From positions 1-39,417 of the forward strand of contig NZ_BSOY01000033.1 in NCBI RefSeq assembly GCF_030160755.1: DNA of 39,417 bases, read 5' to 3'. A program made the position numbers and the translations under genes. The notes below the pieces were generated by a model. It was not told the origin of the DNA. It was given only the letters and a program-made list of their open reading frames with translations, and made no database searches. Numbering within the stretch: the first letter of the stretch is position 1; each line of letters begins with the position of its first letter. Positions 31,742 through 39,250 of this stretch are shown one piece after another. Source of the DNA: Brevundimonas denitrificans (lineage in GTDB: Bacteria; Pseudomonadota; Alphaproteobacteria; Caulobacterales; Caulobacteraceae).

Positions 31742-32514
31742 GCCCGACTCCCGAGCCGCCGACACCGGAGCCTCGCGACGCCCTGCTGAACGCTGAGAAG
31801 GCTGCCTTTGACGCAGCGTTTTCAGAGCGGCGGTGGCAGGACGCGACCAGAGAGCGAATGGCGGGACTCTATTTCAGAGCCGTCGCTGCGCTTGGGGCAG
31901 CGGGCTACGATATCCGCGCCAGCAATGCTCGCACCGACGAGACCCTCTCGCCTGCCCTCAACTACGAAACGCTCGAATTGATCGCCAAGGTTTGCAGGCA
32001 GGCCGTCTCGAAGATGGGCGACGATACTCCCGCCCTTGTCGAAGTCGCAGCCGAGAGCTTCATGGCACTGGAGGCGGTCCAAGCCATTCTGGAGGGTTGG
32101 GACAGCGAGTCGGAAGATGAGGGGGTCAGAACGGCGAAGCTCATCCTCCTCGGTAGTCAGATGGGCATGTTCAGCAGCATCCTCGCGCAATGGGAGACGG
32201 GGCAGATCGACGCCGCTGCCGCGAACGCTTGGAAACTATATCGGCAGGGCGAGGCTCAGCGCGGGCGTGTCGCGTCTTGGGAACAATCCTTTCTCCCGCA
32301 CGCGGTCGCCGACTGTGAGGGCAGGACGCACGTCACCCTCGCTTCATTGGTGCGGTTGGCGAAGGAATGGGCCGGTGCGGAGCGGGCGGCAGGAAGGAAC
32401 CCCGGCTTGCCTGGAACCGACGACGGCATTGAGCGGGGTATCAAGCGAATGGAACGCCGGGCGGTGCTGACCATACCGGGACGCTCGAAGGTTGACGGGG
32501 GCGGGTCCGCTTAG
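31738..32514 (+). CDS. Unknown island protein cotranslated with the integrase
   Basis: The 258-residue protein starts inside the integrase stop codon, so it is translationally coupled to it. It is Pro-rich for 15 residues and then mainly helical, acidic and soluble, with no membrane segment or known catalytic motif. A C-terminal HVTLASLVRLAKEWAG segment precedes a basic tail. The coupling suggests a role in integration or its control, or a cargo function that depends on integrase expression, but this is inference. Confidence 0.7.
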   Translation: MSPTPEPPTPEPRDALLNAEKAAFDAAFSERRWQDATRERMAGLYFRAVAALGAAGYDIRASNARTDETLSPALNYETLELIAKVCRQAVSKMGDDTPALVEVAAESFMALEAVQAILEGWDSESEDEGVRTAKLILLGSQMGMFSSILAQWETGQIDAAAANAWKLYRQGEAQRGRVASWEQSFLPHAVADCEGRTHVTLASLVRLAKEWAGAERAAGRNPGLPGTDDGIERGIKRMERRAVLTIPGRSKVDGGGSA

Positions 32515-32529
32515 GGTCGTGGAGCTAGA

Positions 32530-32553
32530 GTCCGCTCCCGACCCATTGCCGAC
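32530..32553. repeat. 24-bp inverted-repeat motif, copy 1
   Basis: GTCCGC, twelve bases containing CCCGACCCATT, then GCCGAC. One arm base breaks the symmetry. It follows the 258-residue gene by 15 bases. Confidence 0.7.
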
Positions 32554-32585
32554 ATTGCATCGCGGTTGCGTGCGGAGAATTTTCC

Positions 32586-32807
32586 ATGCAATCTTCAGTT
32601 ATGGAGAGATCACCCGCGATGTTTGGCCGCCCGCTGACGATGCGTCAGAAGCGCCAGCTTTTGAAGGACCGTTATCACCTGATGGTCGGACCCATGCTTC
32701 TGGTGTTGGGCGTCAGCTTGGCAACTTCCGAGCCATCATCGATGGTTTTGGCATGGGTGGCGGGCACCTTCATCTTTGGGTTGACCGTAAACCGCATCGT
32801 GCCCTGA
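32586..32807 (+). CDS. Small two-helix membrane protein
   Basis: This 73-residue frame has GGAG eight bases before its ATG. A basic N-terminal part (TMRQKRQLLKDRYHLM) is followed by two hydrophobic segments (VGPMLLVLGVSLATS and MVLAWVAGTFIFGLTVN). It looks like a small inner-membrane hairpin protein. No family was recognised. It lies alone between copies of the 24-bp repeat. Confidence 0.55.
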   Translation: MQSSVMERSPAMFGRPLTMRQKRQLLKDRYHLMVGPMLLVLGVSLATSEPSSMVLAWVAGTFIFGLTVNRIVP

Positions 32808-32832
32808 GCGTGACGCTCTGGGCGTTATACCA

Positions 32833-32856
32833 GTCCGCTTTCCACCCTTAGGCGAC
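32833..32856. repeat. 24-bp inverted-repeat motif, copy 2
   Basis: GTCCGC, twelve bases TTTCCACCCTTA, then GGCGAC. It lies one base before copy 3 in tandem. Confidence 0.65.
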
Positions 32857-32857
32857 C

Positions 32858-32881
32858 GTCTGCTCCCGACCCATTGCAGAC
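32858..32881. repeat. 24-bp inverted-repeat motif, copy 3
   Basis: GTCTGC and GCAGAC are perfect inverted arms around TCCCGACCCATT. This is one of two symmetric copies. Confidence 0.75.
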
Positions 32882-32907
32882 ATTGATGAATGGATTACGG
32901 TCGACAA

Positions 32908-33030
32908 ATGGGCAGAGCAACACGACTTCAATGGGTGGCGGCGATAGCTGCTGTCGGCGCCGTCTGGTTGGCAGCAGGGGCTGTAGGGATTTGGATTGGC
33001 ATTGACATAGGCCGCGCCACATTTGGCTAA
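32908..33030 (+). CDS. Possible very small membrane protein
   Basis: A 40-residue frame (MGRATRLQWVAAIAAVGAVW...) holds one hydrophobic helix of about 25 residues and ends in TAA. There is only a weak ribosome-binding site. It may be chance in a 429-base stretch that otherwise holds only repeats. Confidence 0.25.
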   Translation: MGRATRLQWVAAIAAVGAVWLAAGAVGIWIGIDIGRATFG

Positions 33031-33097
33031 GCGTGCCCAGACGTGTCGCCGGATCCTGTGGACATGAACTAACGTCCGTTAGCGCTCCGTAGCCAAC

Positions 33098-33121
33098 GTC
33101 ACCTACCGACCCAAAGCAGAC
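33098..33121. repeat. 24-bp inverted-repeat motif, copy 4
   Basis: GTCACC, then TACCGACCCAAA, then GCAGAC. The left arm is degenerate, while the middle CCGACCC and the right arm are kept. Confidence 0.6.
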
Positions 33122-33236
33122 ATTGCTGTGTCGGCTCCCGGCGTGTTGTTTTTGCCGGCCTCATGGCATCGCCAGCGTGACGCTGCCACTTCAAGCATAC
33201 GACTCGGCGGCGCTGTAAGAGTGGCGAGAATGCCCT

Positions 33237-35264
33237 TCAGCGATACGCCGCAGCATCCTGCTGGTGACTCGTAGGCTCGGGCATTTTCGACAGCGCTTGG
33301 AGGAGTCCTGAGACGCTCAGGGGCTTGGGCAGGTGCAGATCCGCACCCGCGTTGAGGCTCGCCTCAATGTGTTGTGGCAGATTATTTGCGGTGAGCATGA
33401 TGATCGACGTACGGAGCATGCCGTGTTGACGCTCGATATCTCGGATCGCGATTGTCGCGGCCACGCCGTCCATGACCGGCATCATCATGTCCATCAAGAT
33501 GACATCAAACTTCTCGTTGACGAACGCCTCGACGGCTTGTTTTCCGTCATCAACGGTAGCGACCTCAATCCCAATCGCTTGCAGGAGGAGTTGGGCAACG
33601 CGACGGTTCGTGGCGTTGTCATCAACTACCAGCACGCGGCCCATACCCTCAGGGGTCACGGGCGGCGGAGCGTCATCTGCGGGCGTCTGGGCCGCTTGCG
33701 GAAGCCGCAGCGTCACCCAGAATGTCGCCCCGTGCCCGGGCTCGGAATAACAATCTATCGCGCCACCCATCCTGGTCACCAGGTCACGCGATATCGCCAG
33801 CCCCAGACCCGTCCCGCCAAATCGGCGTGTTATTGACACGTCGGCCTGTTGGAACCGACCGAAGATCACCCCGCGTTGTTCGTCATTGAAGCCAATCCCG
33901 GTATCGCTGACTTCAAACCGGTAGTCGTCCTCACTGCGGCGGACAGAGATTGAGATTGAGCCTCGCTCAGTGAACTTGATCGCGTTCGAAACGAGGTTGT
34001 TGAGCACCTGCGTAATCCGCAGCGGATCGCCGATCACCGGAGAAGTGGCGTCAGAATCTAAATCAACGGAGAGGGTGAGGCCCTTCTCGTGTGCGGCCAA
34101 CTCGCAGATGTTCCTGACACTCTCGACGACGTCGGGAAGGGACATGTTCACTTCGGTCAGCACCAAGTTGCCCGACTCGATCCGCGCGAGGTCGAGGACA
34201 TCCCCAACGAGTTGCGCTAGTTGATCCGACGATTTCCTGATGATGGATGTCAGTTCCCTCTGATGATCTGACAGCGATGTTTGCCGCAGCAAATCGACCA
34301 CACCGATGACCCCATTCAGTGGCGTTCGAAACTCGTGGCTCATATTGGCGAGGAATGAAGTTTTGGCTTCGTTTGCCGCCTGTGCTTCGGTCGTAGCGAC
34401 CTCCAACGCGTTAGCGTGTGCCTTGCGTTCAGATATGTCGCGGATGTTGGCGTGAATGTGCGGTACTCCGCGTTCGTGAACGACTGCCATCCACAACTCT
34501 ATTTCAACAGGAGTTCCGTCTTTTCGACAGGCGGTCAGGTCCATCCGGCGCCCTGTTCGGGCAACGCCGCTTTGGCGCCACCGAGCGAAGCCTTCGTTGT
34601 GAGCCGCCTTGAAATCGTCGGGAACGATAATGTTGATATTCGCGCCGACCGCGTCAGCGGAGGAGAAGCCGAACAATCGTTCGGCACCGTCTGACCAATA
34701 GGTGATGAAACCGGCTTGATCGATGTCGATCAGGGCGTCAGCAGACGCTATCAGGGCGGACTCAATTGACTGAGTGCGATGGCGGGCGGCGAGGTCTTCC
34801 GCAACGATCTTTGCCAGACTGGATAACTGGCCTGACAGAACAGAGTCGAAGGGCCTCGGTTCAGCGTCAAAGACGCACAGGGCCCCTACAGCATAGCCAT
34901 TCACAAGTATCGGTGCGCCCGCATAAAACCGCAGGTGGGGCGAGCTACGGACCCTCGGGATGCGGGCGAACCGAAAGTCCTTACTGGCATCCTCGACCCA
35001 CAGAAATTCAACGGGTTCGGCAATTACGTGTGTGCAGAACGATGACCATCTGCAGGTGTCCTCTCCCTCGAAGTTCGCCCCGCCCGAAAACCAAGCGCGT
35101 TCACTATCGACGAGTGCGATCAAGGCCGATTGGGTCTGGGCAAGACTGCGCGCGTGCGCACAGATTTCGTCATGCAGCGGGGAGCGTATCTGGTCCAATA
35201 GGCCGAACGAACGGACCATGTCGACCCTGTGCGCTTCGCGGTCAGTCGGCGGAAGCGTGATCAT
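33237..35264 (-). CDS. Hybrid sensor histidine kinase (GAF-PAS-HisKA-HATPase-REC)
   Basis: The 675-residue protein is soluble. It has an N-terminal GAF domain (about 25-160), a PAS domain (170-285), and a HisKA domain with the phosphoacceptor His310 in FLANMSHEFRTPLNG. The HATPase domain has NLVSNAIKFT, DTGIGF and GGTGLGLAIS. A C-terminal receiver (543-660) has DD at 548-549, phosphoacceptor Asp592 in ILMDMMMPVMDG, and a Lys in HLPKPLS. It therefore senses a cytoplasmic signal and passes phosphate to an outside phosphotransfer protein, since no Hpt domain or partner regulator lies in the island. Its lower-GC codon use differs from the backbone. Confidence 0.95.
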   Translation of the reverse strand: MITLPPTDREAHRVDMVRSFGLLDQIRSPLHDEICAHARSLAQTQSALIALVDSERAWFSGGANFEGEDTCRWSSFCTHVIAEPVEFLWVEDASKDFRFARIPRVRSSPHLRFYAGAPILVNGYAVGALCVFDAEPRPFDSVLSGQLSSLAKIVAEDLAARHRTQSIESALIASADALIDIDQAGFITYWSDGAERLFGFSSADAVGANINIIVPDDFKAAHNEGFARWRQSGVARTGRRMDLTACRKDGTPVEIELWMAVVHERGVPHIHANIRDISERKAHANALEVATTEAQAANEAKTSFLANMSHEFRTPLNGVIGVVDLLRQTSLSDHQRELTSIIRKSSDQLAQLVGDVLDLARIESGNLVLTEVNMSLPDVVESVRNICELAAHEKGLTLSVDLDSDATSPVIGDPLRITQVLNNLVSNAIKFTERGSISISVRRSEDDYRFEVSDTGIGFNDEQRGVIFGRFQQADVSITRRFGGTGLGLAISRDLVTRMGGAIDCYSEPGHGATFWVTLRLPQAAQTPADDAPPPVTPEGMGRVLVVDDNATNRRVAQLLLQAIGIEVATVDDGKQAVEAFVNEKFDVILMDMMMPVMDGVAATIAIRDIERQHGMLRTSIIMLTANNLPQHIEASLNAGADLHLPKPLSVSGLLQALSKMPEPTSHQQDAAAYR

Positions 35265-35597
35265 TTCGGTCGCCCCTAAACTGCTAACGCGAAGACGACT
35301 CCAAGAATTCAGGGTCGCTAGTTTTCAACACCCGTATAGGTCAGACGCTCGGCAGCACGGTTTCTCCAGTCTGAGAAAACAGATCGGATAGACCGATCAG
35401 TCGCACACCGAGATTAATCTTTTACTCATCTGCGGGTTAGCAATTCCCGCAACTTGGAATGGTCAGGCTTAAGGTAACGCTTGGGCGTTTACCGACCCGA
35501 ACCAGCACGCCGCGGGCGTGCTCGTCGACAGGCGAGAGAGCGGGTTCCTGGCAAAAGCACTCACAGTCCGGCCCAAGGCAATCGCCCTTGGGCGGAC

Positions 35598-35621
35598 GTC
35601 CGCTTTCCCCCCATAGCGGAC
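35598..35621. repeat. 24-bp inverted-repeat motif, copy 5
   Basis: GTCCGC and GCGGAC are perfect arms around TTTCCCCCCATA. It lies in the 473-base stretch between the kinase and the next gene, which otherwise shows only a small TGCGGG/CCCGCA inverted repeat (35431-35451) and the presumed kinase promoter. Confidence 0.75.
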
Positions 35622-35737
35622 CCTGAGAGAGTCCGCTCACGGAAGCGCTGACCGACAGGTCAGACTCTATAGGGCGGGCTTTGTCCTCTCGCGCACCGGC
35701 GCATATGCTCGACTCAATGCTGCGAGGGCCGGTCGAG

Positions 35738-35971
35738 ATGAAGCGCATAGTCGAGCATGGCCTCCTGTGGCTCATGGTCATCGGTCTCCTACCCGTGGGG
35801 CTGCTCATGCTGCTTGGCACGTTGGTCAACGCTGCAATCGCGGGAGCGGTAATCGCGGCATTCGCGCTGCTCGTGTTCCTGTTCACCTATTTGAATCGCA
35901 ACAGTCCGGCTGCTCAGATGAGGCGGCCACCCGCAAAGAGCGCCCCCTCTGACGCCAAGGACGGGGGGTGA
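35738..35971 (+). CDS. Small two-helix membrane protein
   Basis: From ATG 35738, with GAGGG upstream, the protein has 77 residues. It has a short basic start (MKRIVEHG), two closely spaced hydrophobic helices (LLWLMVIGLLPVGLLMLLGTLV and AIAGAVIAAFALLVFLFTYL) and a basic, Pro-rich cytoplasmic tail. The frame is open to 35681, but the extra residues do not look coding. Function is unknown. Confidence 0.6.
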   Translation: MKRIVEHGLLWLMVIGLLPVGLLMLLGTLVNAAIAGAVIAAFALLVFLFTYLNRNSPAAQMRRPPAKSAPSDAKDGG

Positions 35972-36091
35972 CTGAAGCCTTCCGTCGGGGTCGCAAGCCT
36001 CGCGTCGGCTCCCGACCGGTCCCTGCATCGTCCAGTTGTGTCCCAGCACCTGAACAGGACGATTTCCGTCCGGTGGTGCCGGACCCGACCG

Positions 36092-36283
36092 ATGACCGTT
36101 GAACCGATCAAGCCCCTCGCCTTCACCATTCATGACGCGGTGGCCTATTCCGGCCTATCTCGCTCGCGCCTCTACACTCTCATTCAGTCAAACGAGCTTC
36201 CGTCGCTCCAGGTCGGCGGCCGCCGGATGATCCTGCGGGATGACTTGGATTCGTTCTTTGCCCGGCTCGCTCAAGCGGCATGA
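36092..36283 (+). CDS. Excisionase-like helix-turn-helix protein (HTH_17)
   Basis: From ATG 36092 the 63-residue protein is one MerR/AlpA-type winged helix: AFTIHDAVAYSGLSRSRLYTLI, then ELPSLQVGGRRMILRDDLDSFFARL. Proteins of this kind act as excisionases or as regulators of integrase genes on mobile elements. Its stop overlaps the start of the next gene as ATGA, so it begins a translationally coupled cassette. Confidence 0.88.
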   Translation: MTVEPIKPLAFTIHDAVAYSGLSRSRLYTLIQSNELPSLQVGGRRMILRDDLDSFFARLAQAA

Positions 36284-37296
36284 GGCGAAAACAGAATAGG
36301 ACGCCGCTGAGGGCTGATTGGACAGCGGGAGGGATGCGGGCCCGCCTTCTACGCCCTTGCGCCTCCAGCGCCGCCCCAGAGGCCCGGCGGACGGCAGTTG
36401 CTGCGGCGAGGTTTCCCGCAGTCCGCGCCCTGCCGCCGCTTGTCGGGGGCCGCTCGTGTCACGGTGTCCCGGATCGTCTGCCGTTGAAACTGGCGAGAAA
36501 TGCCCATTGGCAAGCAGCATCGCCAGCGTCCCAAGCATCTGAAATAGATGCAAATAGATCGGGAGCGGTGGTGAGGCTGGAGCGGTCGCGCCTTCCTTAT
36601 AAGGTTGTCGCGCATGATCGGGGCTTCTCACCCCTGCCCGGCCGTGGCGGAGCGAGGAACCGGGCTGACCGGGTGACCACCGGGTTGAATGAGCGAGACA
36701 CCGGCAAGGTCTTGGCCGCCACCGCGAAGGCCCTAGAGATCGGTCTGCCCTTCAACCGCTTCACGACCGTCCATTGGGATGCGGCGAGCGTGGCGGATGG
36801 TCTGAAAGCGACGCGGCGACTGCTGAAACTCATTGGCGATTGGATGCGGTCGCGAGGGCGGCTGGCGGCGTTCGTTTGGGTTCGGGAAGATGGCCAGGGC
36901 AAGGGGGCCCACCTCCATGTTCTGCTTCACCTGCCCCCGGACCTAGTCGAGGCATTCAACGGCTGTCAGCGCGGATGGCTGAAGGCGTGCGGCGCGCGAT
37001 GGCGCAAGGGCGTCCTGAAAACCAGATCCATTGGCCGGACCTATCGGCAGGCTCTAGGGGGTGGTCCGGACTACCTCGCTAACCTTGCTGAGACGGTCGA
37101 TTATGTCCTGAAGGGAGCGGACCACGGGACGCGCGAGCGGTTCGGGATAAGGCGCGGCGAGGATGGAGGGTCGGTAGTGGGTAAGCGCTGCGGCGTCTCC
37201 CAGAACCTAGGCCCGGCAGCGTGCGGAGCGGGTCTGATAATACAGGCCAATACAGAGGAGTTCGGAAAATCTGGAGGGGTTCATGGGCGGCTATAG
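36280..37296 (+). CDS. HUH-motif replication/relaxase-like protein
   Basis: The 338-residue frame has three blocks in the order expected for a rolling-circle Rep protein. A hydrophobic-strand motif is at RFTTVHWD (160-167). The metal-binding HUH motif lies in GAHLHVLLHLP, with His211 and His213. Tyr275 lies in TVDYVLKGAD, with Tyr265 nearby. A GKRCGVSQN segment (301-309) follows. The N-terminal 95 residues are Arg/Ala-rich and may not be coding; a GTG at 36571 with GGGAG upstream is an alternative start. It could nick the excised circle and drive its replication. The catalytic assignment is inference from motif order, as the overall family is not named here. Confidence 0.7.
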   Translation: MRRKQNRTPLRADWTAGGMRARLLRPCASSAAPEARRTAVAAARFPAVRALPPLVGGRSCHGVPDRLPLKLARNAHWQAASPASQASEIDANRSGAVVRLERSRLPYKVVAHDRGFSPLPGRGGARNRADRVTTGLNERDTGKVLAATAKALEIGLPFNRFTTVHWDAASVADGLKATRRLLKLIGDWMRSRGRLAAFVWVREDGQGKGAHLHVLLHLPPDLVEAFNGCQRGWLKACGARWRKGVLKTRSIGRTYRQALGGGPDYLANLAETVDYVLKGADHGTRERFGIRRGEDGGSVVGKRCGVSQNLGPAACGAGLIIQANTEEFGKSGGVHGRL

Positions 37297-37858
37297 CTCC
37301 GGCCGATACAGGACCCGCAATCGGGGCAGCGTGGAAGCGGCCTGCCGGATCGATATTCGGTATCTGCGAAGGGTAGGTGCGCTGCGCGAAGGCGGCTCGA
37401 CCACCGGCACGCTGCGCTGGAGCCTTCACGGGCGGGAGACGGGCAGCGTCGGCTATGTCGTCACCCTGAAGCCCGATGACCGGCACTTGGCCGTCACCTT
37501 CAGCCACAAGGGAGAGAATCACCGCCACGTCATCCGGCTGGAGGCGGTACCGATGCGGTTCGGGGGCTTTCGCTACTATGCCTTCTGCCCGCGCTGGGGG
37601 CGGCGGTGCGAGGTCCTGCCGATCATCGGCGGCGTCATCGCCTGCCGTCAGTTTCACCGGCTGGCCTATGCCTCGCAGTCAATGGACCGGCTGGGGCGGC
37701 TCAGGGAAAACGTAGAGCGCTGCGAAAAGCAGTTTCGCCAGCGGCCCCGGCGGGGGGCGAACCGGCGACGGCTTTTGGCAGCCTGGCACAGTGCGGAGCA
37801 AGCGTTTGAGGGGCTGTTCGCGACGGAGGGACTGCGCCGGTTTGGTCGCTATTTCTAA
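37283..37858 (+). CDS. GGYxSGR-type mobile-element protein with degenerate zinc site
   Basis: The 191-residue protein begins MGGYSSGRYRTRN. It has a beta-rich middle and then a treble-clef-like region. Cys102 and Cys109 (FCPRWGRRCEVL) and Cys121 (CRQFHRLAYASQ) are visible, but the position where relatives commonly have the fourth cysteine, two residues before the LAYASQ block, is not Cys. The C-terminus is basic. This family is often seen on alphaproteobacterial islands (general recollection, not checked here). It overlaps the HUH gene by 14 bases and ends the coupled cassette. Function is unknown. Confidence 0.7.
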   Translation: MGGYSSGRYRTRNRGSVEAACRIDIRYLRRVGALREGGSTTGTLRWSLHGRETGSVGYVVTLKPDDRHLAVTFSHKGENHRHVIRLEAVPMRFGGFRYYAFCPRWGRRCEVLPIIGGVIACRQFHRLAYASQSMDRLGRLRENVERCEKQFRQRPRRGANRRRLLAAWHSAEQAFEGLFATEGLRRFGRYF

Positions 37859-37999
37859 CGTCGGCCTTCGCGCCCGGCTCCTACAGCGCCATTGCAATGA
37901 CGGCCAAGCGCTGACCGCTTCCAGTATCTGACAAGGACACAGCGGCACTACAGGTAGCTTTTTCTGGACAGTCACGCCCCCCAACCACAAGGTGCGCGG

Positions 38000-38947
38000 A
38001 TGGTCCTGCACAACATTCAGGCATTGCGAGGCGCGGCGGCTCTCGCGGTTATTTTCTACCATATTGGCCCGCTCAGCGGCGAGTTTCAGTTCCCGATTGG
38101 TCGGGCCGGTGTGGACGTGTTCTTTGTCGTGTCAGGCTTCATCATGGCCCACATTTGGGGCCGTTCCGACCGGTTCCTGCTGGACAGGGCAATCCGCGTC
38201 CTGCCGCTGTACTGGATTATCACGGCGGCTGCCTTCGTCGGCTTTGCGGCGTTCCCAGCCCTTCAACCGGAGACCCCGCCGAACCTGCTTCAATCGTTTC
38301 TACTCCTTCCCGGCGAGACCTCGGGGTGGGCGCTGATCGTAGCTTGGACGCTGGTTTGGGAGATGATCTTCTACGGCCTGTTGACGGTCTTTCGTCATCA
38401 CCGGCCCTTCCTGACTACAGGGATCGTTCTTGTGGCCATGACGCTCACCGGGATTGTGTTCCGCCCGGTCGAGCCCGTTGCGGCGATGCTAACCGCGACG
38501 GTGGCTCTGTCCTTCATCGGCGGCATCCTGATTGCTCGCTGCAAGGCCCATCCACACGCTAGGATCGCGCTGGCGTTAGGCATCGTCTGGTTCGCGGCCT
38601 ATGCCGCCCTCGGCCTCCCTCTAGAGGCGCACGACTTCTGGCGGGGCGTATGGTTCGCGCCCCCGGCCATGCTGCTTGTGTACGGGGCGGTGGGCGTCGC
38701 GGGTCGGATCAGGCCTCTGGAGCATTTGGGCGATGCCTCCTATTCGCTTTATTTAACGCACGTTCCCGTCATGGCGGTGCTTGCCAAAACGAGCGAGATG
38801 GCGACCGGACAACGACCGCCCGCGCTGCTGCTGCTCATAGCGACGATAGCAGCGGCGTGGCTGACCTATGTCTGGATTGAGCGGCTGCTGATGGCCTATT
38901 TCAAGAAGCTCAGGTCTGAATCGCGCCCGGTCCTCACGATTTCCTAG
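38000..38947 (+). CDS. Acyltransferase-3 family membrane protein (OafA-like)
   Basis: The 315-residue protein has about ten membrane helices. The signature at the start is NIQALRGAAALAVIFYHIG with the essential His, then RAGVDVFFVVSGFIM. RAIRVLPLYW and the late HLGDASYSLYLTHVPV follow. Such enzymes move acetyl or other acyl groups onto surface sugars. On a mobile element this suggests modification of capsule or O-antigen, as in phage-driven serotype conversion, though the target here is unknown. It lies alone, 141 bases after the coupled cassette, with AAGG before the ATG. Confidence 0.92.
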   Translation: MVLHNIQALRGAAALAVIFYHIGPLSGEFQFPIGRAGVDVFFVVSGFIMAHIWGRSDRFLLDRAIRVLPLYWIITAAAFVGFAAFPALQPETPPNLLQSFLLLPGETSGWALIVAWTLVWEMIFYGLLTVFRHHRPFLTTGIVLVAMTLTGIVFRPVEPVAAMLTATVALSFIGGILIARCKAHPHARIALALGIVWFAAYAALGLPLEAHDFWRGVWFAPPAMLLVYGAVGVAGRIRPLEHLGDASYSLYLTHVPVMAVLAKTSEMATGQRPPALLLLIATIAAAWLTYVWIERLLMAYFKKLRSESRPVLTIS

Positions 38948-39054
38948 CTAGTCGGCCTGCGGGTCCCAACTAAACCCACCCGTTGGGGCGCAAGTTAGGG
39001 CAGACTCCACGCCGCGTATAAATAGTTTGGAAAACCAATATCTTGGCAGGGTGA

Positions 39055-39069
39055 CTGGCGGAGACGCAG
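39055..39069 (+). repeat. Right attachment repeat (attR), inside tRNA-Ser
   Basis: CTGGCGGAGACGCAG is identical to 30369-30383 and covers the last 14 bases of tRNA-Ser. The island keeps the tRNA complete. Confidence 0.85.
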
Positions 39070-39147
39070 GGATTCGAACCCTGGGTACCCCTTACAGGGT
39101 ACGACGATTTAGCAAACCGTTGCCTTCAGCCACTCGGCCACGTCTCC
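39056..39147 (-). tRNA. tRNA-Ser (anticodon GCU)
   Basis: The minus strand reads GGAGACG...CGTCTCC for the acceptor stem, discriminator G and an encoded CCA. The D-arm has GTGGCCGAGTGGCTGAAGG, and the anticodon loop TTTGCTAAA gives anticodon GCU for AGC/AGU codons. A long variable arm (CGTACCC TGTAAG GGGTACC) is typical of serine tRNAs, and GGTTCGAATCC forms the T-arm. It is the integration target of the adjacent island. Confidence 0.97.
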
Positions 39148-39250
39148 GGCAGGCGGCGTGATTAGCCGAGCAAACGGACCGGCGCAACGGTCAACACGCA
39201 GCGCGTTCGCGAATGGCCCAGCGTTAACGGGACAGTGAGGGCGGGCGTGC

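Larger units (their letters stand above)
30369..39069. mobile_element. Integrative genomic island at tRNA-Ser(GCU)
   Basis: An 8.7-kb segment lies between two copies of CTGGCGGAGACGCAG, of which the right copy is the 3' end of the intact tRNA-Ser gene. A tyrosine integrase gene is next to the left copy. The interior has an excisionase-like HTH gene, an HUH-motif gene, unusual small genes and lower GC in places. No conjugation or capsid genes are seen, so it is either non-autonomous or a satellite-like element. Confidence 0.85.

Noticed and set aside
31738..32514. Integrase-coupled protein as a phage-defence effector
   Set aside because: No nuclease, NTPase, TIR or membrane effector motif is visible, so a defence role would be a guess.
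32530..35621. Repeated 24-bp motifs as a CRISPR array
   Set aside because: Spacing is irregular (1 base to 2.5 kb), there are no uniform spacers and no cas genes.
35437..35886. Minus-strand frame of 149 codons in the island
   Set aside because: It is Ser/Pro-rich, mostly antisense to the small membrane protein at 35738 and to repeat sequence, and has no ribosome-binding site.
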